Assembly (NCBI GenBank): GCA_900549295.1
Contig: URNG01000068.1
Span: 1-16,973 of the forward strand
DNA from: an uncultured Rhodocyclaceae bacterium
GTDB taxonomy: Bacteria > Pseudomonadota > Gammaproteobacteria > Burkholderiales > Rhodocyclaceae
Reading direction: 5' to 3'
DNA length: 16,973 nucleotides
A program made the translations under genes and the position numbers. Shown piece by piece: positions 6,327 to 14,922 of the stretch (within the stretch, counting starts at the first letter, position 1; each line of letters begins with the position of its first letter). The notes beneath the pieces are model-generated. The model saw only the letters and a program-made list of their open reading frames with translations, was not told the origin of the DNA and ran no database searches.

Positions 6327-7076
6327 ATGAAACGCCTGCCCGCTCTTCTTCTTTCCCTGCTCCTCACCGCGTTCGGCGCGCAAGCCGCCGAAGTCCAGGT
6401 GGCTGTCGCCGCCAACTTCACCGCGCCGTCGCAGCAGATCGCCGCCGAATTCGAGCGTCAGACCGGGCATCACGCCGCCCTGTCGTTTGGCGCGACCGGC
6501 AAGTTCTACGCCCAGATCAACAACGGCGCGCCCTTCGACATCCTGCTCGCCGCCGACGACACGACGCCGGAAAAGCTCGTCAAGGAAGGCCAGGGCATCG
6601 CCGCCAGCCGCTTCACCTACGCCGTCGGCACGCTGGTGCTGTGGTCGGCCAAAGCCGGTCTGGTCGATGACAAGGCCAGCATCCTGCGCAGCGGCAACTT
6701 CAACAAGCTGTCCATCGCCAATCCGAAAACCGCGCCGTATGGCCTTGCCGCCGTCGAAACCCTGACCCGGATGAAGCTCCTCGACACGCTGCAACCCAAG
6801 TTCGTGCAGGGCGAGAACATCGCCCAGACCCTGCAATTCGTCAGCACCGGCAATGCCGATCTGGGCTTCGTCGCCCTGTCGCAAGTGTTCAAGGACGGCA
6901 AGCTGAACAGCGGTTCGGCCTGGATCGTGCCGGCCGACATGCACGAACCGATCCTGCAGGACGCCGTGCTGCTCAACAAGGGCAAGGACAATCCGGCGGC
7001 CAGCGCCTTCCTCGAATTCCTGAAATCGCCCTACGCCCACGCCGTCATCAAGTCCTACGGCTACGCGCTGCGCTGA
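6327..7076 (+). CDS. modA: Periplasmic molybdate-binding protein ModA
   Basis: This is a 249-residue substrate-binding protein of the ModABC molybdate ABC importer. A typical signal peptide MKRLPALLLSLLLTAFGAQA is followed by the mature start AEVQVAVAANFTAP. The family blocks LSFGATGKFYAQINNGAPFD, ILLAADDTTPEKL and GNADLGFVALSQV, which surround the oxyanion pocket, are present, and the protein is full length. The ATG at 6327 has GGAG six bases before it and gives the best signal peptide; an ATG at 6291 overlapping the modE stop would add 12 residues ahead of it. It is the second gene of the mod operon. Confidence 0.95.
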   Translation: MKRLPALLLSLLLTAFGAQAAEVQVAVAANFTAPSQQIAAEFERQTGHHAALSFGATGKFYAQINNGAPFDILLAADDTTPEKLVKEGQGIAASRFTYAVGTLVLWSAKAGLVDDKASILRSGNFNKLSIANPKTAPYGLAAVETLTRMKLLDTLQPKFVQGENIAQTLQFVSTGNADLGFVALSQVFKDGKLNSGSAWIVPADMHEPILQDAVLLNKGKDNPAASAFLEFLKSPYAHAVIKSYGYALR

Positions 7077-7130
7077 TCCGGCGCGCAGTCACCAAAACGC
7101 CTGGCACCAAAGCACCAGTTACCAGCCGCC

Positions 7131-7813
7131 ATGCTGCCTACCGCCACCGACCTGCAGGCCCTCTGGCTGACCGTCCGCCTCGCCGGCACGACCACCCTGA
7201 TCCTGTTCGCCATCGGCACGCCGCTGGCCTGGTGGCTGGAGCGCAGCCCGAGCATCTGGAAAAAACCGGTCGGCGCCATCGTCGCCCTGCCCCTGGTGCT
7301 GCCGCCCTCGGTGATGGGTTTTTATCTGCTGGTCACGCTCGGCCCGCACGGCCCGGTGGGCCAGATGACCCAGGCGCTCGGCCTGGGCACGCTGGCCTTC
7401 ACCTTCTGGGGGCTGGTGATCGGCTCGGTGGTGTATTCGCTGCCCTTCATGGTGCAGCCGCTGCAAACGGCTTTCGCGGCCATCGGCCCGCGCCCGCTGG
7501 AAGTCGCCGCCACCCTGCGCGCTTCGCCGCTCGACGCTTTTTTCAGCGTGGTCGTGCCGCTGGCCCGGCCCGGCTTCATCACCGCCGGCATTCTGAGCTT
7601 CGCCCACACGGTCGGCGAATTCGGCGTGGTGCTGATGATCGGCGGCAACATTCCCGGTGTCAGCCGGGTGGCTTCGGTGCAGATCTACGATTACGTCGAA
7701 GCCATGGAATACGCCGACGCGCACCGTCTGGCGGCGATTCTGCTGGTGTTTTCCTTCCTCGTCCTGCTGGCGATGTACACCTGGAAACCCGGCGCGCGGC
7801 AAGGGGGCGTGTA

Positions 7814-7817
<4 letters not shown>
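7131..7817 (+). CDS. modB: Molybdate ABC transporter permease ModB
   Basis: This is a 228-residue inner-membrane permease with about five or six hydrophobic segments, including TTTLILFAIGTPLAWW near the start and LAAILLVFSFLVLLAMY near the end. The cytoplasmic EAA loop that contacts the ATPase is seen as EVAATLRASPLDAFFSVVVP. The motif ALPLVLPPSVMGFYLL is typical of ModB. It takes molybdate from ModA and is energised by ModC. Its TGA overlaps the TTG start of modC, so the two are translationally coupled. The 54 bases after modA hold no terminator; the ribosome site of modB is weak. Confidence 0.95.
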
Positions 7818-8935
<1,118 letters not shown>

Positions 8936-8958
8936 TTTTCCGGGTCACTCAGTCCCAG

Positions 8959-9068
8959 GGAGGCTCTGAACAAATCCGTTCGCCCTGAGCTTGTCAAAGG
9001 GTATCACCTGCAAAATCAAGGGCTTCGACAGGCTCAGCCCGAACGGTTTTGATTGATTCAGAACTTCC
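8959..9068. repeat. 110-bp palindromic element, copy 1 (MITE/REP-like)
   Basis: Copy 1 runs from GGAGGCTCTGAAC to GAACTTCC. The two arms are nearly complementary: CCGTTCGCCCTGAGCTTGTC on the left pairs with GACAGGCTCAGCCCGAACGG on the right, and the outer ends GGAGGCTCTGAA and TTCAGAACTTCC pair as well, so the whole element can fold into one long hairpin. It fills the gap between the 3' ends of modC and the SIMPL gene. A second copy of the same length lies at 10930-11039. A 10-base direct repeat, CACTCAGTCC, flanks it at 8946-8955 and 9075-9084, the second overlapping the SIMPL stop codon. There is no coding capacity. It may act as a bidirectional terminator or RNA stabiliser. Confidence 0.85.
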
Positions 9069-9077
9069 CTGGGGCAC

Positions 9078-9761
9078 TCAGTCCGCCAGTTCGATCTGCC
9101 CGCTGACCTGGGTCGTCAGCAGGCTTTCACCGGCTTCCAGCGGCGCGGGCGCGGCCTCGGCGGCCATCATCGCCTTGGCGGCGCGAAATACCGGCATCGG
9201 CATGTGGCCGCCTTGCTGCGACACGGAAAGCTGCTTGATCTTCCAGGTTTTGCCCAGAGCGCCCGCAATGACCTCGGCGCGCGACTGGAACGCCTTGATG
9301 GCGTCGCGCGTCGCGTCATCCTCGGCGCTGCGGCGGGTTTCCGGCGAGGGCATCTGCGTCACTTGCGCCACGGCGAGCCTGCGCTGCTGCAATTCCCCGA
9401 GCAGGCGGGAAACGGCGGCCAGATCGCGCGATTCCAGCACCAGCTCGCTGCGCATGCGCCAGGTTTCGATCTTCTGTTTCTCGCCATACATCGGGTAGGT
9501 CGACTGGTTGCCGCTCTTGACCGAAACCTCCGGGCGGCTGCGGATCAGTTTCAGCGCCTCGTCGATTTCGCGGTTCACCTGACGGGCAAGTTCGGCCGGG
9601 TTGCCGCCCTGCACCTCGCTATAGACGACGGCGCGCACCTGATCGTTGATGGCCGGGCGGGAAGCCTCGGCGGAGAGGTCGATGGTGGTGCCGGCCATGA
9701 GCGGCGCGGCCAGCAGATTGCCGGCCAGAATCAGGGAAAAACGACGCAAACCTTGGCGCAT
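9078..9761 (-). CDS. Secreted SIMPL-domain (DUF541) protein
   Basis: This is a 227-residue exported protein. A signal peptide is visible (MRQGLRRFSLILAGNLLAAP, cleaved near LMAGTT). The mature part has the SIMPL/DUF541 pattern: a beta strand with an early sensitive V-x-Y-x-E segment, a long helix NPAELARQVNREIDEALKLI, then VSVKSGNQSTYPMYGEKQKI and the RMRSELVLESRDLAAVSRLL repeat unit, and a second helix with DATRDAIKAFQSRAEVIAGA. These proteins are periplasmic or cell-surface and their function is poorly known. ATG 9761 has AGGAG six bases before it; a GTG at 9776 would only add five residues. The C-terminal end is rich in Ala and Glu. It is convergent with modC across the palindromic element. 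Confidence 0.82.
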   Translation of the reverse strand: MRQGLRRFSLILAGNLLAAPLMAGTTIDLSAEASRPAINDQVRAVVYSEVQGGNPAELARQVNREIDEALKLIRSRPEVSVKSGNQSTYPMYGEKQKIETWRMRSELVLESRDLAAVSRLLGELQQRRLAVAQVTQMPSPETRRSAEDDATRDAIKAFQSRAEVIAGALGKTWKIKQLSVSQQGGHMPMPVFRAAKAMMAAEAAPAPLEAGESLLTTQVSGQIELAD

Positions 9762-9871
9762 GGGAAGCTCCTGCACGATTTGAAAGTGTCCATCTTAACC
9801 AGCGCCTGCGCCTTCGGTGTGGGGAAAAAGGTAAAAACTTGTCAGGCCAAAAACGCGATAGCTCGTTTTGC

Positions 9872-9899
9872 TTGTCCCTCCCCCTGCCTTTTGTAATAC
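9872..9899 (+). promoter_or_regulatory. Possible promoter, near-leaderless transcript
   Basis: TTGTCC (9872-9877) and TAATAC (9894-9899) are 16 bases apart. If used, transcription would start within a few bases of the ATG at 9909, which would explain why that gene lacks a ribosome site. Weak by-eye call. Confidence 0.25.
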
Positions 9900-9908
9900 T
9901 TGCCGCCC

Positions 9909-10871
9909 ATGAACCCGGTCATTCCCCGCGCTGTAACAGAACCCCATAACGACAACCCCGCCGAAGGCACGCGCCGCATCATCGATGGCGCGGAGCGGGT
10001 GTTCTACGACGGATACTGGGTCAAGGTCTATACCGTGCCAGCCGATACGCTGGAAGCGAAGAAGCGCCTGATCGACGCGCTGACCCGCCGCCTGTTCAAC
10101 CATACCGAGCACGGCCTGAACATCCCCGGCACGCGCTTGAGCGAGGCGCGCCTGAGCTTCGAGCAGGAAACCGACCCCGCGCGCCGGCGCGTCAAGGGCG
10201 CCATGCTCGCCGGCGCCCTGTTCAACCGCGCGGCGGACATCTTCCGCAAGCTGGTCGAACTGCAAACCTGCGGCATCGAGATCCTGAGCGACAACCCGCT
10301 CATGCGCGAATGTGGGCGCTGCCTGCTGGAAGCCATGGAACTGGGCAAGAACGTGTTGCACCGTAGCGGCGAGGAAGGCATCGACGAGCTATGGGGCGAG
10401 CCGTTCCGCGCCTTTTCGATTCCGCTGGAAGATTTCTACGAAAGCCGCTACATCAAGATCGGCCAGACCATGCGCGACATCGACCGCATCGCCGCCGCCA
10501 TGATCGGCAATCTGGCCCGCCTGCCCGCCTTCGCCGCCGCCGAACCGGCCATCGTCGAACTGGCCAACACCGCCAAGATCAAGACCGAAACGCTGCGCAC
10601 CGACCCCGATATCTTCGACGTCTGGTCCAGCATGGTCACGGCGGGCGAGCGCCTGACCAATCTGGTGCCGCAGCCGATCGACGCCGCCGGCTGCAGCGTC
10701 TGCCATGACGCGATGGAAGGCCTGCACCTGCTGCGCCAGGGACGCGACCTGATCTTCTACATCACCCGCGCCCGCACGCCGATGCCGAAAAGCACCCGCG
10801 AGTACATCGACCGCTGCGAAATCTACCGCGAGACGGGGCACGCCCCGCTGGCTTTTTTCTGCCACGATTGA
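9909..10871 (+). CDS. Cys-rich protein of unknown function, 320 residues
   Basis: I do not recognise this family. The product begins MNPVIPRAVTEPHNDNPAEG, has no signal peptide and no membrane segment, and looks mostly helical. It has seven or so cysteines, grouped as C121, C135-x-x-C138 (ECGRC), C262-x-x-C265-H266 (GCSVCHDAMEG), and two near the end (DRCEIY, FFCHD). CSVCH has the form of a c-type haem site, but without an export signal haem attachment is unlikely; a metal or iron-sulfur site is another possibility. A conserved-looking block WVKVYTVPADTLEAKKRLID lies near the start. Codon bias is that of the neighbours. It starts at ATG 9909 (a TTG at 9900 is an alternative) without a clear ribosome site. 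It is divergent from the SIMPL gene and convergent with the GGDEF gene. Confidence 0.75.
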   Translation: MNPVIPRAVTEPHNDNPAEGTRRIIDGAERVFYDGYWVKVYTVPADTLEAKKRLIDALTRRLFNHTEHGLNIPGTRLSEARLSFEQETDPARRRVKGAMLAGALFNRAADIFRKLVELQTCGIEILSDNPLMRECGRCLLEAMELGKNVLHRSGEEGIDELWGEPFRAFSIPLEDFYESRYIKIGQTMRDIDRIAAAMIGNLARLPAFAAAEPAIVELANTAKIKTETLRTDPDIFDVWSSMVTAGERLTNLVPQPIDAAGCSVCHDAMEGLHLLRQGRDLIFYITRARTPMPKSTREYIDRCEIYRETGHAPLAFFCHD

Positions 10872-10877
10872 GGCAGA

Positions 10878-10915
10878 CCGCCGTTCCGCGCGCCGGCATG
10901 CGGAAAAGACGGCGG
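10878..10915. repeat. Inverted repeat after the 320-residue gene
   Basis: CCGCCGTTCCGC (10878-10889) pairs with GCGGAAAAGACGGCGG (10900-10915) through two stems (CCGCCGT/ACGGCGG and TCCGC/GCGGA). It starts seven bases after the stop codon. There is no T-run after it, so it is not a standard intrinsic terminator. Confidence 0.45.
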
Positions 10916-10929
10916 AACCGACCGCTTAA

Positions 10930-11039
10930 GGAAGCTCTGAACAAATCCGTTCGCCCTGAGCTTGTCGAAGGGCATCATCTGCAAAATCAAGGGCTTCGAC
11001 AGACTCAACCCGAGCGGGTTTGATTGATTCGGAACTTCC
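10930..11039. repeat. 110-bp palindromic element, copy 2 (MITE/REP-like)
   Basis: Copy 2 is the same length as copy 1 and by my count differs at about nine positions (roughly 92% identity). It has the same arms (CCGTTCGCCCTGAGCTTGTC; GGGCTTCGACAGACTCAACC) and ends (GGAAGCTCTGAAC, GGAACTTCC). It is flanked on both sides by TTAA (10926-10929 and 11040-11043), which extends the palindrome; the right TTAA contains the stop codon of the GGDEF gene. Like copy 1 it lies between two convergent genes. No transposase is nearby, so if it is mobile it would need to be moved from elsewhere. Confidence 0.85.
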
Positions 11040-11975
11040 TTAATTCGCCACGCAGCGGTTGCGACCGCTCGATTTGGCTTGGTAAAGCAGGTCATCCGCC
11101 AGACGGAAGGTTTCCTTGACCCAACCGTTGGCTGGCATGACGCGGATGGCGCCGACAGAAACCGTCACATGGCCGCTTTCATTCTTCACATGCGGCAAAT
11201 TGAGCGCCGCCACCGCATCCACCACCAGTTTGCCGGCGTTCGCGTGCGCATCGGCTCCGGCTTCCGGGATCACGATGGAGAATTCCTCGCCGCCGTAGCG
11301 CGCGGCGAATACGCCCTTGGCCCAGCCCTCGGCGTTGATTTTTTCCGCCACTTCCTCCAGGCAGGCCGCCACCTTGCACAGGCAATCATCGCCGGCCAGG
11401 TGACCATAATGGTCATTGTATTTCTTGAAATGATCGACGTCGATCATCAACAGGCCAAAGGAATAGCCGTTCTGCACCGCGCTTTCCCACAAAAGATCGA
11501 CCCGCATATCCATGGCGCGACGGTTGTACAAACCCGTCAAACCATCGTGATTGGCCTGATCCTGCAAGCGGTTATTGGCTTGCGCCAGGCGCGAGCGCAG
11601 CGTGGCGATGCGGCTCATGGCCTTCATCTTGGCTTGCAGCACGCTCTCGGCCACGCCCTTGGAGATGAAATCGTCGCCGCCGGCTTCGATGGCGGTCACG
11701 AGATTGTCGTCGCTGTCGGTGGCGGTGACGAAGATGATGGGCGTCCACGCCCATTGCTCATGGCCTTCCAGGCTGCGGATGCGGGTCGTGGTCTCGAAAC
11801 CGTTCATGCCCGGCATTTCGATGTCCATCAGAATGAGATCGAAATCTTCCTTCTGAAACAATTCGATTGCCGTCGGCCCATTGATGGCGTGACGCACCTC
11901 GTGCCCGAAGGATTCCAGGCGCGCCGTCGTAATCATGGCAATCGCCCGCGAATCATCCACCAGGAGAATTTTCAT
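11040..11975 (-). CDS. Response regulator with diguanylate cyclase (GGDEF) domain
   Basis: This is a 311-residue two-domain protein. Residues 1-120 are a receiver domain: acidic pair in LLVDDSRA, phospho-acceptor Asp51 in LILMDIEMPG, the Thr of FVTATD and Lys106 of FISKG. A helical linker leads to the GGDEF domain (from DGLTGLYNRRAMD, about residue 144), with the active site RYGGEEF at 228-232, which should be catalytic since GGEEF is an accepted active form. No RxxD inhibitory site is seen five residues before it, so product feedback may be absent. It would make cyclic-di-GMP when phosphorylated. The ATG at 11975 begins the receiver exactly; GGAGG lies 11 bases before it, rather far. No partner histidine kinase is in the window. 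The stop codon lies in the TTAA flank of palindromic copy 2. Confidence 0.93.
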   Translation of the reverse strand: MKILLVDDSRAIAMITTARLESFGHEVRHAINGPTAIELFQKEDFDLILMDIEMPGMNGFETTTRIRSLEGHEQWAWTPIIFVTATDSDDNLVTAIEAGGDDFISKGVAESVLQAKMKAMSRIATLRSRLAQANNRLQDQANHDGLTGLYNRRAMDMRVDLLWESAVQNGYSFGLLMIDVDHFKKYNDHYGHLAGDDCLCKVAACLEEVAEKINAEGWAKGVFAARYGGEEFSIVIPEAGADAHANAGKLVVDAVAALNLPHVKNESGHVTVSVGAIRVMPANGWVKETFRLADDLLYQAKSSGRNRCVAN

Positions 11976-12150
11976 CGTTATAGGTTCCTCCGACCAAACT
12001 TGGCAGAGGATACCTGCTGCCACCGTTTATGGATAGTACAAAACAATGTTCGATTGGCATTTTTCCATAAAAATCACACATTTCATTTACAGTTCTTGAC
12101 AAAGAAAGACACCGGGGACCACTAACATCGGCGTTTTCCCGTGTTGCCTC

Positions 12151-12648
12151 ATGGACCCCTCACAAAAACTCATCCCGATCATCCGCAGCGGCCGCCTGAG
12201 CGCCCTGCGCCGTCTCTTCGATGCAGGCCTGCAACTGGATCTGCACGATGAGCAAGGCGATGCGAGTCTGGCCATGGGCATGGCCTGCCACATGGGACAC
12301 CCGGAAATCGTGCGCGAGCTCTTTACCCGGGGCGTGCCGGTCAATCGGCCGGACAATCGCCTGCCCACCTCGCCGCTGAGCATGGCGATACGCGGCAAGC
12401 AGCCCGAAATCGTGCGTCTATTGCTCGAATTGGGCGCGGATCTGCCGGACGACATGCCCTGCGGCCTGTCCGCCAATGAAATCATGATTGCCCGCTGGAA
12501 AGCGCAACGCGACGGCCACGCCAGACTCCCCAAACTCGCCCCTTTCAGCCTGCCGGACATCGAGGAAATCGACCTTGCCGGCTGCGCCGGCGTGGACACC
12601 TCGGTGCTGGAGAGCGAAGCCGTGCGCCTGGGCCGCAACATGCGCTGA
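12151..12648 (+). CDS. Ankyrin-repeat protein, 165 residues
   Basis: This is a small cytoplasmic protein with about three ankyrin repeats. The clearest are DASLAMGMACHMGHPEIVRE followed by LFTRGVPVN (about residues 42-70) and SPLSMAIRGKQPEIVRLLLE followed by LGADLP (about 75-100). A degenerate first repeat is LIPIIRSGRLSALRRLFDAG with LQLDLHD. The C-terminal third (EIMIARWKAQRDGHARLP onward) is not an ankyrin repeat and ends basic. Ankyrin proteins bind other proteins; the partner is unknown. There is no signal peptide. The 175-base gap to the divergent GGDEF gene is AT-rich and includes a TTGACA at 12096 with no well-placed -10. The stop is 112 bases before the chosen ppk1 start, so co-transcription with ppk1 is possible. 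Confidence 0.85.
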   Translation: MDPSQKLIPIIRSGRLSALRRLFDAGLQLDLHDEQGDASLAMGMACHMGHPEIVRELFTRGVPVNRPDNRLPTSPLSMAIRGKQPEIVRLLLELGADLPDDMPCGLSANEIMIARWKAQRDGHARLPKLAPFSLPDIEEIDLAGCAGVDTSVLESEAVRLGRNMR

Positions 12649-12658
12649 ATTTCGCATT

Positions 12659-12676
12659 TTGTCATCGTGGTGTAAC
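12659..12676 (+). promoter_or_regulatory. Pho-box-like sequence upstream of ppk1
   Basis: TTGTCAT (12659-12665) and GTGTAAC (12670-12676) are two seven-base direct repeats with a four-base gap, the layout of a PhoB-binding Pho box (CTGTCAT, four bases, CTGTCAT). The second repeat matches less well. It begins 11 bases after the ankyrin stop. The nearest -10-like sequences (TTATAC near 12708 and TATACT at 12727-12732) are further downstream than in classic PhoB promoters, so function is uncertain. Confidence 0.4.
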
Positions 12677-12760
12677 AAAAGGCTCGCAAACTGCGGGAAT
12701 TTGCCACTTATACCAGCCATGACGCCTATACTTGCGCCGTCCCCCTCCGAGCCGTGCGCC

Positions 12761-14848
12761 ATGATTCCCGCCAGCCCGTCCCGCCTTTCTCTCCGTTTTC
12801 CGCCGCAGAACTACCTCAACCGCGAACTGTGCCTGCTGGCCTTCAACCGCCGGGTATTGGCCCAGGCGGCGGACGAGCGGGTGCCGCTGCTGGAACGGCT
12901 GCGCTTCCTGTCCATCGTCTCCAGCAATCTCGACGAATTTTTCGAGATTCGCGTCTCCGGCCTGAAAGAACAGATCCGCTCGCAAATGTCGCTGGCCACC
13001 ATCGACGGCAAAACGGCGCTGGAAACCTTCCGTCTGGTGGCCACGGAAACCCATGCCATCGTCGATGAGCAGTACACCTTGCTGAACGCGGTCATCCTGC
13101 CGGCGCTGGCCGAGGAAGGCATCCGCTTTTTACCGCGTGCCACCTGGAACGAAGCGCAGCGCGAATGGATACGCCAGTTTTTCCAGCGCGAAATGGTGCC
13201 GGTGCTGACCCCCATCGGCCTCGACCCGTCCCACCCCTTTCCCCGCGTGCTCAACAAAAGCCTGCATTTCGCGGTGGAACTGGAAGGCAAGGATGCCTTC
13301 GGACGCAGCTCCAAGATCGCCATCGTGCAGGCGCCGCGCGTCCTGCCGCGCGTCATTCAGTTGCCGGAAGAGCTTGCCGGCTGCGCTTACGGCTTCGTTT
13401 TTCTCTCGTCCATCCTGCACGCATTCGTCGGCGAACTTTTCGTCGGCATGAGCGTGCTCGGCTGCTATCAGTTCCGCGCCACGCGCAATTCCGATCTGTT
13501 CGTGGATGAGGAAGAAATCACCAATCTGCGCACCAAGCTGCAAGGCGAACTGCCGCAGCGCCACTTCGGCGACGCCGTGCGCCTGGAAGTGGCCAACAAC
13601 TGCTCGCCGCCGATCACCGATTTCCTGCTCGCCCAGTTCGGCTTGCAGGAAGCCGATCTCTACCGCGTCAACGGCCCGGTCAATCTGGTGCGCCTGATGC
13701 AGGTGCCGGATCAGGTCGACCGCCCGGACATGAAGTTTTCCCCCTTCCTGCCCGGCATTCCGAAAAACCTGGGCAAGGGCAGCAACATCTTCGCCAGCAT
13801 CCGCCGGGGCGACATCCTGCTGCACCACCCCTATCAATCCTTCACGCCGGTGATCGACCTGCTCAGCCAGGCGGCCACCGATCCCGCCGTAGCGGCGATC
13901 AAGATGACGGTGTACCGCACCGGCACCGATTCGGTGCTGATGGAATCGCTGATCCGTGCCGCTCAGAACGGCAAGGAAGTCACCGTCGTCGTCGAACTGA
14001 TGGCGCGCTTCGACGAAGAAGCCAACATCGGCTGGGCCACCAAACTGGAGCAGGTCGGCGCGCACGTCGTCTATGGCGTGGTCGGTTACAAGGTGCACGC
14101 CAAGGCGCTCCTGATCGTGCGCCGCGAGGAAGGCCAATTGCGCCATTACGCCCACCTCGGCACCGGCAACTATCACCCGCGCACCGCCCGCCTCTATTCC
14201 GATTTCGGCCTGCTCACCGCCAACGAGGAACTCACCCACGACGTTTCCGAAGTGTTCAAGCAGCTCACCGGCCTGGGCAAGGCGCGCACCCTGCGCCATC
14301 TGTGGCAGGCGCCGTTCACCCTGCAACCCAACATCGTCGCCGCCATTGCCGCCGAAGCGGAAGCCGCCAAGCGCGGCGAAAAGGCGCGCATCATTGCCAA
14401 GATGAATTCCCTGGTCGAGCGCGAAGTCATCCACGCGCTGTACGAGGCTTCCGCCGCTGGCGTTTCGATCGATCTCGTCGTGCGCGGCATCTGCATGCTG
14501 CGCCCCGGTGTGCCGGGGCTCTCGGAGAACATCCGGGTGCGCTCGGTGATCGGCCGCTTTCTTGAACACCACCGGGTGTTCTATTTCCACGCGGGCGGCA
14601 GGGAAACGGTGTATCTCTCTTCAGCCGACTGGATGGAGCGCAATTTCTTCCGCCGCATCGAACTCGCCTTCCCACTGCTCGATCCCAAGCTGAAAAGGCG
14701 CGTCATCAACGAAGGCTTGAAACCCTACCTGCTCGACAACCAGCAAAGCTGGGACATGAACGGCCAGGGCAGCTACCAGCGCCGGCGCAAGCCGCGCAGC
14801 AAACCGCATCATGCGCAAGCGGAGTTGATGTTGCTGCTGGGCGGGTGA
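12761..14848 (+). CDS. ppk1: Polyphosphate kinase 1
   Basis: This is a 695-residue Ppk1, which reversibly makes polyphosphate from ATP; the length is close to the E. coli enzyme (688). The N-domain opens FPPQNYLNRELCLLAFNRRV and contains the ATP-binding SIVSSNLDEFFEIRVSGLK. The two catalytic histidines are in YKVHAKALLIVRREEG (His446, the phosphorylated one) and RFLEHHRVFYF (His603). Further family blocks are KMTVYRTGTDSVLMESLIRA, HLGTGNYHPRTARLYSDFGL and TVYLSSADWMERNFFRR. In the usual NRELSWLAFN motif, SW is replaced by CL. I chose ATG 12761; an in-frame ATG at 12719 would add 14 residues. A TATACT at 12727-12732 could be the -10 and would favour the later start. No ppx is present. It converges on phaR with a terminator between. 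Confidence 0.95.
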   Translation: MIPASPSRLSLRFPPQNYLNRELCLLAFNRRVLAQAADERVPLLERLRFLSIVSSNLDEFFEIRVSGLKEQIRSQMSLATIDGKTALETFRLVATETHAIVDEQYTLLNAVILPALAEEGIRFLPRATWNEAQREWIRQFFQREMVPVLTPIGLDPSHPFPRVLNKSLHFAVELEGKDAFGRSSKIAIVQAPRVLPRVIQLPEELAGCAYGFVFLSSILHAFVGELFVGMSVLGCYQFRATRNSDLFVDEEEITNLRTKLQGELPQRHFGDAVRLEVANNCSPPITDFLLAQFGLQEADLYRVNGPVNLVRLMQVPDQVDRPDMKFSPFLPGIPKNLGKGSNIFASIRRGDILLHHPYQSFTPVIDLLSQAATDPAVAAIKMTVYRTGTDSVLMESLIRAAQNGKEVTVVVELMARFDEEANIGWATKLEQVGAHVVYGVVGYKVHAKALLIVRREEGQLRHYAHLGTGNYHPRTARLYSDFGLLTANEELTHDVSEVFKQLTGLGKARTLRHLWQAPFTLQPNIVAAIAAEAEAAKRGEKARIIAKMNSLVEREVIHALYEASAAGVSIDLVVRGICMLRPGVPGLSENIRVRSVIGRFLEHHRVFYFHAGGRETVYLSSADWMERNFFRRIELAFPLLDPKLKRRVINEGLKPYLLDNQQSWDMNGQGSYQRRRKPRSKPHHAQAELMLLLGG

Positions 14849-14870
14849 GAGGCTGGGGGGCTGGGTGAAT

Positions 14871-14916
14871 AAGGCGTCACGCCGGGGGGAAAACCGGCGC
14901 ATCGCGCCTTGTTTTT
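14871..14916 (+). terminator. Rho-independent terminator of ppk1
   Basis: Outer stem AAGGCG (14871-14876) with CGCCTT (14905-14910), inner stem CGCCGG (14880-14885) with CCGGCG (14894-14899), then GTTTTT (14911-14916). It lies 22 bases after the ppk1 stop and ends just before the phaR stop, so it probably separates the two convergent genes. Confidence 0.7.
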
Positions 14917-14922
14917 CTTCCC

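Noticed and set aside
10692..10706. CSVCH as proof of a c-type cytochrome
   Set aside because: There is no signal peptide or other haem-ligand context; the motif alone is not enough.
13130..14590. 486-codon minus-strand open frame opposite ppk1
   Set aside because: It is a shadow frame of GC-rich ppk1 codons, with low-complexity composition and no recognisable motif.
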